From Trinickia symbiotica (lineage in GTDB: Bacteria > Pseudomonadota > Gammaproteobacteria > Burkholderiales > Burkholderiaceae), in assembly GCF_002934455.1 (NCBI RefSeq), contig NZ_PTIR01000024.1, forward strand, positions 1-64,000: a stretch of DNA of 64,000 bases, given 5' to 3'. Below are positions 58,498-64,000 of this stretch, in pieces; position 1 is the stretch's first letter, and every line of letters starts with the position of its first letter. Below the pieces are notes generated by a model. The model saw nothing but the letters and a program-made list of their open reading frames with translations. It ran no database searches and was not told where the DNA came from. Made by a program: the position numbers and the translations under genes.

Positions 58498-59337
58498 TCA
58501 GAATAGCCGCAGCAGGCCGTCGAGGCCGACGTAATTGAATGCCACGTCGGCAGCGGCGCGCACGACAGGCTTCGCGCGGAAAGCGACCGAGAGTCCCGCC
58601 TCGGCCATCATCTCGAGGTCGTTCGAGCCATCGCCGAAGACGATGGCCTGCGACGTCGGAATGCCCGACGCCTCGCAGGCCTTGCGCAACGTATGCGCCT
58701 TCACGCTCGCGTCGACGATCTCGCCGAGCACCTTTCCTGTCAGCTTGCCGTCGACGATTTCGAGCGTATTGGCGCGCGCGAAATCGAGGTTGAGCTTCGC
58801 TTTGAGCCGGTCCGTGAAGAACGTGAAGCCGCCCGAGACGAGCAGCGTGCGCATCCCGGCAGCCTGCACGGCGGCAAGTAGGGTCTCCGCGCCCGGCGAG
58901 AGTCGCAGCCGTTCGCGGAAGACGTGTTCGAGCGCAGTCGCATCGAGCCCTTCGAGCAGCGCGACACGCGCCGTGAGGCTTTCATCGAAGTTCTTGATCT
59001 CGCCGCGCATGGCGGCCTCGGTGATCGCCGAGACTTCCGCCTTCAGCCCGCAAAAGTCCGCGATTTCGTCGATGCATTCGATCGTGATCAGCGTCGAGTC
59101 CATGTCCATGGTCACGAGGCCAAAGTCCCGCAGCGAAAGCCCGGGGCGCACGAACGCGTAGTCGAGCGCGTGAGTCGCGCAATAGGCTTCCACGTCGCCG
59201 CGCTGGGCCGGATCGGCATCGGCGATTCGGACCGCATAGGGATCGACGGGCTGCGCATGCGAGCCCCGTGCGAGTGCGATAAGCGGTTTGACATGAGCAG
59301 CCGCTAACGGCTCGGGGCTTTGAATGACGAGATTCAT
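58498..59337 (-). CDS. serB: Phosphoserine phosphatase
   Basis: 279-residue HAD-superfamily phosphatase catalysing the last step of serine synthesis. Motif I is DMDSTLITIECIDEIA with the nucleophilic aspartate, motif II is the serine in LLVSGGFTFF, and motif III/IV is IVFGDGSNDLEMMAEAGLSVAF. The first 75 or so residues form an ACT-like regulatory region weakly conserved with E. coli. The start at 59337 is the standard one; an upstream extension to 59541 has no support. It converges on metC with 22 bp between the stops. Confidence 0.96.
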   Translation of the reverse strand: MNLVIQSPEPLAAAHVKPLIALARGSHAQPVDPYAVRIADADPAQRGDVEAYCATHALDYAFVRPGLSLRDFGLVTMDMDSTLITIECIDEIADFCGLKAEVSAITEAAMRGEIKNFDESLTARVALLEGLDATALEHVFRERLRLSPGAETLLAAVQAAGMRTLLVSGGFTFFTDRLKAKLNLDFARANTLEIVDGKLTGKVLGEIVDASVKAHTLRKACEASGIPTSQAIVFGDGSNDLEMMAEAGLSVAFRAKPVVRAAADVAFNYVGLDGLLRLF

Positions 59338-59613
59338 CGGTGAGGCGGGGAAGTCGTTCGTTCTGGTATCGGCGCGGCTGCCGCCGCGGGAAATCCGCCC
59401 ATTGTAACGGTTCGCCACCGGCCGGCCTATCGGGGCCGTATCCGCAACCGCATTCGCCGCACGAATGCAAGCGGTGCAACTCCCGATCGCGGCCGGCGAG
59501 CCGCTCGTCGCCGGTAGCGTTAGACTGGGAGCGCGGGCCATCCGTCCGGTCGCGAGATCGGCTCCGGTGCTGCCGGCATCGTCGTGTGCCGCACCAACCT
59601 AGGATGACGAAAC

Positions 59614-60186
59614 ATGATGAGACGACCTCTGCGCTCAACCCGTTCGCTGCTCGCGGCTTGCGCCTGCGCGGCTGCCTTCGCCGGCGTTGCGATCGCACCC
59701 GCCACGCATGCCGCTCCGCCGATCACGGTCACATCCAAGACGCCGACTTCCGGTCCGATCAAGTACACCGTGAAAGTCGCCTCGAAGGCGTTCGGCAATC
59801 TGCAGGAGACGCGAACGATCAGCTCGGGGCAGACCGACGACTTCAACTGGAAAACGGCGTCGACGGCTGGCGCGACACCCGTTCCCGAGCAGTGTCCCGG
59901 CTATATGTCTCTCGCGCTCGATGCGAACGGCGCGCTCGCTCGCCAGATCAGCGTGCGCCTCGCGCCGATCGTCGCCGACGACGGCACCGCCACGGTGCAG
60001 ATGAGCGTGCAGGCGAGCGTGCCCAAGGGCCGAGCGACGACCGTCAAGACGGGCGGCAAGACGCTGCAATGTCCGCAGGTGACGGCGATGAGTCAGGTAG
60101 TGCGCTTCACGATGCCGACGACCGGAGCGGCGAAGACAGTCGCGCTCAACGACGGCACGCGCGTGACCGTCTCGGCCAAGCGCTGA
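59614..60186 (+). CDS. Small secreted protein of unknown function
   Basis: 190-residue protein with a signal peptide (SLLAACACAAAFAGVAIAPATHA, cleavage expected near residue 33). The mature part is rich in Thr, Val and Ser and is probably all beta. It has two cysteines (PEQCPGY and LQCPQV), likely a disulfide in the periplasm. No catalytic motif is recognised. The signal has two internal cysteines (AACACA), so a lipobox at ACAC is possible but weak. It lies between serB and the FetB-like permease with no obvious functional partner. AGGA precedes the ATGATG. Confidence 0.7.
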   Translation: MMRRPLRSTRSLLAACACAAAFAGVAIAPATHAAPPITVTSKTPTSGPIKYTVKVASKAFGNLQETRTISSGQTDDFNWKTASTAGATPVPEQCPGYMSLALDANGALARQISVRLAPIVADDGTATVQMSVQASVPKGRATTVKTGGKTLQCPQVTAMSQVVRFTMPTTGAAKTVALNDGTRVTVSAKR

Positions 60187-60240
60187 GACCTCCGTTTCGC
60201 GCGGCAATTTGCGCCGGTGACGGCTCGAGTCCGTTCCGCA

Positions 60241-61050
60241 TCACCGGGCTTCGCGGCGCTCCAGCAGCCGCGAGGCCAGAAACCGATGGTCGGCCGAGAA
60301 GAGCCGCCGATAGGTCAGCAGAACGGCGCCTACTGTGCCGAGCGCCGACGATGCCGCGATGAGGAACATGATCACGATCTGGTAGCGGACGGCCTGCAGC
60401 GGCGATTGTCCTGCCAGCACCTGCCCGGTCATCATCCCCGGAAGGCTGACGACGCCGACCACGGTCATCTGATTCAACGTCGGAATCATGCCCGCGCGCA
60501 CGGCTTGCCGCGCGGGGCCTTGCGCGGCCTCCCAGCGCGTCGCGCCGAGCGCGAGCGCCATGTCGACGCGGTCGCGCCGCGCGGTCAGCTCCTCGGCCAT
60601 TCGCTCGATGGCGAGCGAGACGCCCGTCAGTGTGTTGCCGAGGATCATCCCGAGGATCGGTATCGCGTACTGCGGCTCGTACCAGGGATGAATGCGGATC
60701 ACGGCGAAAAGGCCGATGGCCGCCACGAGCCATGCGCTGATCCAGATCGAAACGATGCTGTCGGCGCGTTGGCCCGCGTAGGTATGCGCGCCGCGCGCCG
60801 CGCCGGCCAGCCCGGCGACGATCGTCATGACCGCGATGACGGGCAGGACCACGTACCAATGGGCATTCGCGAACACCCAGCCGAGCACATAGCCGATGGC
60901 GAGCAACTGAACGACGGTGCGCACGGCGGCGAGCGCGAGCTTGCGGCCGAGACCGAGCGAGAGCGCCATCGAGACGGCTCCGTTGACGACGATGAGCAGT
61001 GCTGCAATGGCGACGTCTACGAGGCTGAGATTTTGCAGAACGGCATTCAT
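60241..61050 (-). CDS. fetB: FetB-like ABC exporter permease
   Basis: 269-residue membrane protein of the UPF0014/YbbM family with about seven hydrophobic helices, for example SLVDVAIAALLIVVNGAVSM and LALAAVRTVVQLLAIGYVLG. Conserved blocks are PILGMILGNTLTGVSLAIER and NQMTVVGVVSLPGMMTGQVLAG. In E. coli FetAB exports iron and helps with oxidative stress. The start overlaps the ATPase stop (ATGA), so the two are translationally coupled. Metal specificity here is inferred only from similarity. Confidence 0.9.
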   Translation of the reverse strand: MNAVLQNLSLVDVAIAALLIVVNGAVSMALSLGLGRKLALAAVRTVVQLLAIGYVLGWVFANAHWYVVLPVIAVMTIVAGLAGAARGAHTYAGQRADSIVSIWISAWLVAAIGLFAVIRIHPWYEPQYAIPILGMILGNTLTGVSLAIERMAEELTARRDRVDMALALGATRWEAAQGPARQAVRAGMIPTLNQMTVVGVVSLPGMMTGQVLAGQSPLQAVRYQIVIMFLIAASSALGTVGAVLLTYRRLFSADHRFLASRLLERREAR

Positions 61051-61778
61051 TGCACAGGCTCCTCGGCCAATCCGAGCTGGCCGGCGCGCATCGTCAACTG
61101 CCGCGCGGCGACGCGCGCGGCCTGCGCCGGGTCGTGCGATACCCAGATCAAGCCGCGCTCGGCGGCACGGGCGTCGAACCAATCGGCGACGAGCGCTTCG
61201 ATGGCTTGCGCGGATTGCGGATCGAGCGAGGCGGTCGGCTCGTCGAGGAGCAGCACCTCGGGATCGAGCTGAAGGACTCGGATCAGCGCGGTGATCTGCG
61301 CTTCGCCGCCCGAGAGCTCGCTCGCGCGTTTGTCGAGAAAATCGCTTGCGCGGCCGGCGCGCTCGGCGAGCCGCGTCGCGCGAGTGCGGTTGAAGCGCGT
61401 GCCGCGATAGGCATGAAGCGAGAACGGATAGCGCAAATTGTCCTCGACCGTGCCGTCGAGCAGGGCCGGGCGCTGCCGGACGTACGCGACGTTCTTGCGA
61501 TAGCGCGGAATCGTCCGGCGTTCGACGGGCCGCCCATGCCATGCTATGCGCCCCGCGTCGAGCGGGTCCAGCAGCGCGAGCGCGCGCAAGAAGACGCTTT
61601 TGCCGGCGCCCGATGGGCCCGTGACGGCCAGGCGGTCGCCGGCGGCCAGCGCGAAGTCGGTCGCGGCGAGCAGGGTGGTACCGGTACGCGGATCGCGTCG
61701 GACGATGCCCTGCGCTTCAACGAGAAGTGGGGAGTTCAATCGGCGGCTCTTTGATGATCGTGGCACGCGGTTCGTCAT
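61047..61778 (-). CDS. fetA: FetA-like ABC exporter ATP-binding protein
   Basis: 243-residue ATPase partner of the FetB-like permease. Walker A is GPSGAGKS, the signature is LSGGEAQ, Walker B is VLLLDEPTASLD, and the switch histidine is in WVSHDPAQ. There is no fused membrane domain, fitting an ATPase that works with the neighbouring permease. The start at 61778 gives a short basic N-terminal tail; no good ribosome-binding site is visible and a later start is possible. It is divergent from the AsmA-family gene. Confidence 0.9.
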   Translation of the reverse strand: MTNRVPRSSKSRRLNSPLLVEAQGIVRRDPRTGTTLLAATDFALAAGDRLAVTGPSGAGKSVFLRALALLDPLDAGRIAWHGRPVERRTIPRYRKNVAYVRQRPALLDGTVEDNLRYPFSLHAYRGTRFNRTRATRLAERAGRASDFLDKRASELSGGEAQITALIRVLQLDPEVLLLDEPTASLDPQSAQAIEALVADWFDARAAERGLIWVSHDPAQAARVAARQLTMRAGQLGLAEEPVQ

Positions 61779-61888
61779 GATAGAGGGAGATCGGCGGCAT
61801 AGTGCTTGCTCCAGCGCAACTATGACGATCGCGCTCGGGATCGATGCGGTAGAGCGATCGGCGCGCGCGGCCAATCCGCGGAGCATTT

Positions 61889-64000
61889 ATGCCCGTTGAA
61901 CGCACTCGCCGGTCCGTTCTCGGCACGATCGGCAAAATTCTCGCCTGGGTCATCGGCATCGACGTCATCCTCGTCGCGGCGCTGGCCGTTTTCGTCCTGA
62001 CGTTCGACTGGAACCGGGCCCGGCCGTGGATCGACGACAAGGTATCGCAGGCGCTCGGGCGGCCGTTCGCGATCAACGGCGATCTGCGCATCGGCTGGGA
62101 GCGCCCGGTCGGCGAGAGCGGCTGGCGCGCCTGGGTGCCGTGGCCGCGATTTTCCGCCTATCGTGTGACGATCGGCAATCCATCATGGGCCAAGGCGCCG
62201 CAGTTCGCGACTTTCGACGAGATCACCTTCGACACGAAGGTTCTACCGCTCATCGCGCATACGATCGCGGTGCCGACGATCGACTTCGTCAATCCGTCGA
62301 TCGATCTCGAGCGCCTCGCGGACGGGCGCGATAACTGGACGTTCCAATTCAAGCAGTCGCAGCAGCCGATGCATTGGTCCGTGGAACTCGGCACCCTGGG
62401 TTTCGCGAAGGGCACCATCACGCTTGCGGACGCGCTCAAAAAGATCGACATGCGGATCGGCGTCGATACGCTTGGACAGCCGATCCCGATTGGGGAGGTG
62501 CTCAAGCAGCAGGAATCGGCGTCGCGGCAAACGGCCGCGAACGTCGTGGGCAAGCGCGGCGCGCGCAAGCTCAGCAAGCAGGAAAAGGCAGCCTCGGGCA
62601 CGAGAGCGGGCTCGGCGGCATCCGCGGGGGCCGGCGCGGCGGTTGCGCCATCGGTATCTGGCGCATCCGGCGCATCCGGCGCATCCAGTTCGGCGGGAAT
62701 CCCGAACGCCTCCACCGCTTCCGGAGCCGCCGCCAGCTCGCCGTCCGCCGCCTCGAACCCTCGCGATCAGTACGCGCTGGGCTTCACGGCAAACGGCACC
62801 TATCGGTCGACGGCAGTGTCGGGTACGGGCAAGATCGGCAGCGTGCTCGAACTGCGCGACACGACCCGCCCGTTTCCGCTGCAGGCCGACGTCAAGATTG
62901 GAGACACGCGACTGGCGCTGGTCGGCACGCTCACGGACCCACTGCATCTGGCGGCGCTCGACATCCGGCTCTGGCTGCAAGGCGCAAGCGCCGCTCATCT
63001 TTATCCGATCCTCGGCGTGCCGCTGCCGGAGACCCCGCCCTATGCGACTGACGGGCACCTGGCCGGCAATCTCGGCACGAAAGACACCGTTCTGACCTAC
63101 AGCGGCTTCACGGGCCGCGTGGGCGGCAGCGACCTCGAAGGCACGTTGACCTACGACAATCGAGGCGCGCGTCCGCTGCTGAAGGGCAATGTCGTTTCGA
63201 AGCTGCTGCGCTTCGAGGACCTGGCGCCGATCATCGGAGCCGACACCAATGCGAGCAAGGCCCATCGCGGCGAGGCGATCAAACAGCCGGCCGACAAGGC
63301 ATTGCCCGTCGAGCCTTTCCGAACCGATCGCTGGCGTGCGGTCGATGCCGATGTGACGTTCACGGGCAAGCGCATCATCAAGAACCCGCAGTTGCCGTTC
63401 ACGGACCTCTACACGCACGTCGTGATGAAGAATGGCAACCTGGCGCTCGTGCCGCTGCGTTTCGGCTTCGCGGGCGGATCGCTGGCCTCGGACATCCACC
63501 TCGACGGCGGGGCGGTGCCGCTCAAGGCGCGCATTTCGTTGTCCGCGCGGCATCTGAAGCTGAAGCAGTTGTTCCCTACGCAAAAGACGATGCAATCGGC
63601 CCTCGGCGAGCTGAACGGCGACGCCGCACTATCGGCGACGGGCAACTCGCCGGCAGCGATGGCGGCGACGCTCGATGGCGAGACGAAAGCACTCGTCACG
63701 CAGGGCAAGCTGAGCTTGCTGTTGATGGAAGCGGCGGGACTGAACGTGGCGAATGTCGTGTATCGGAAGCTCTTCGGCGACCAGAACATCAATATCCACT
63801 GCGGCGCGGCCGATTTCGTGGCAACGCACGGCGTGCTCGATACACGGACGTTCGCGCTCGACACCGACGATGCGCTCATCGCAATGAATGGCAACATCGA
63901 TCTGCGCAACGAATCGATGAAACTGTCGATTCATCCTCAGACGAAAGGACTGCGCGTCTTTTCGCTGCGCTCGCCGCTCTACGTCAAGGGCACGTTCAAG
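61889..64000 (+). CDS. AsmA family protein, partial (3' end beyond window)
   Basis: At least 704 codons, open to the window end. A short basic N-terminus precedes a single membrane helix (about residues 12-40: GKILAWVIGIDVILVAALAVF), then the AsmA domain (IDDKVSQALGRPFAINGDLRIGW). Residues about 205-290 are a Ser/Ala-rich linker. The rest continues with AsmA C-terminal beta repeats, ending LRVFSLRSPLYVKGTFK. AsmA-like proteins are bridge-like candidates for moving phospholipid to the outer membrane; the role of this member is inferred. It is divergent from fetA by 110 bp. Confidence 0.9.
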   Translation, partial: MPVERTRRSVLGTIGKILAWVIGIDVILVAALAVFVLTFDWNRARPWIDDKVSQALGRPFAINGDLRIGWERPVGESGWRAWVPWPRFSAYRVTIGNPSWAKAPQFATFDEITFDTKVLPLIAHTIAVPTIDFVNPSIDLERLADGRDNWTFQFKQSQQPMHWSVELGTLGFAKGTITLADALKKIDMRIGVDTLGQPIPIGEVLKQQESASRQTAANVVGKRGARKLSKQEKAASGTRAGSAASAGAGAAVAPSVSGASGASGASSSAGIPNASTASGAAASSPSAASNPRDQYALGFTANGTYRSTAVSGTGKIGSVLELRDTTRPFPLQADVKIGDTRLALVGTLTDPLHLAALDIRLWLQGASAAHLYPILGVPLPETPPYATDGHLAGNLGTKDTVLTYSGFTGRVGGSDLEGTLTYDNRGARPLLKGNVVSKLLRFEDLAPIIGADTNASKAHRGEAIKQPADKALPVEPFRTDRWRAVDADVTFTGKRIIKNPQLPFTDLYTHVVMKNGNLALVPLRFGFAGGSLASDIHLDGGAVPLKARISLSARHLKLKQLFPTQKTMQSALGELNGDAALSATGNSPAAMAATLDGETKALVTQGKLSLLLMEAAGLNVANVVYRKLFGDQNINIHCGAADFVATHGVLDTRTFALDTDDALIAMNGNIDLRNESMKLSIHPQTKGLRVFSLRSPLYVKGTFK
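62660..62686 (+). repeat. Three tandem 9-bp repeats in the AsmA linker
   Basis: GGCGCATCC is repeated three times without interruption and encodes (Gly-Ala-Ser)x3 in the low-complexity linker of the AsmA-family protein. Gain or loss of units would keep the reading frame. Confidence 0.85.

Overview
The window is GC-rich chromosomal DNA from a betaproteobacterium of the family Burkholderiaceae (Burkholderia sensu lato). The evidence is gene content and order: the surE-pcm-nlpD-rpoS block, the long rlmN-rodZ-ispG-hisS-yfgM-bamB-der-hfq-hflX-hflK-hflC-hisZ-purA block, the phaC-phaA-phaB-phaR polyhydroxyalkanoate cluster, and protein sequences that resemble Burkholderia/Cupriavidus homologues. Nearly all of it is core genome. 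I see no prophage, CRISPR array, plasmid function, tRNA or rRNA. The one mobile element is at the left edge, where bases 1-94 fold as domains V and VI of a group II intron whose body lies outside the window.

Layout. 1-5740: intron tail, a MerR regulator overlapping a carboxymuconolactone-decarboxylase-like gene, then on the minus strand a MATE exporter, an ArnT-like membrane glycosyltransferase, ribosomal protein L31 type B and an MtfA peptidase. 5780-11573: rho and trxA (minus), 4.5S SRP RNA, then dnaX, ybaB and recR. 11656-16759: a CoA transferase, then surE-pcm-nlpD-rpoS (stationary-phase survival, protein repair, cell-separation lipoprotein, sigma S). 16852-20814: a DnaQ-like exonuclease, an EEP-fold hydrolase, rlmD and a Bax-inhibitor-like membrane protein.

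21105-38104: ndk, rlmN, rodZ and the ispG-to-purA run, covering nucleotide, isoprenoid, histidine and purine metabolism, tRNA charging, ribosome assembly (Der, HflX), outer membrane assembly (BamB), RNA chaperoning (Hfq) and FtsH control (HflKC). The pilus gene pilF/pilW that usually sits between rlmN and rodZ in relatives is missing; only a 45-codon ORF lies there. 38253-49222: kup, tex, two small uncharacterised genes, a DinG-type helicase, bamD divergent from rluD, and pgeF. 49458-58475: PHA cycle genes phaC, phaA, phaB, phaR, then rimO, a BktB-type thiolase and a translationally coupled cystathionine beta-lyase. 58498-64000: serB, a small secreted protein, a FetAB-like metal ABC exporter and the start of an AsmA-family protein that runs off the end.

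Most notable observations: the intron tail just upstream of a textbook 19-bp-spacer MerR promoter; dnaX and surE starts placed exactly where a leaderless transcript would begin; the apparent loss of pilF; a PHA synthase extended at the N-terminus with a Met-Pro-x repeat; three tandem 15-bp repeats that contain both stop codons of the convergent dinG and bamD genes; and a perfect 15-bp hairpin between hfq and hflX. I did not find a convincing new multi-gene system; the genes outside the core pathways are single uncharacterised proteins.
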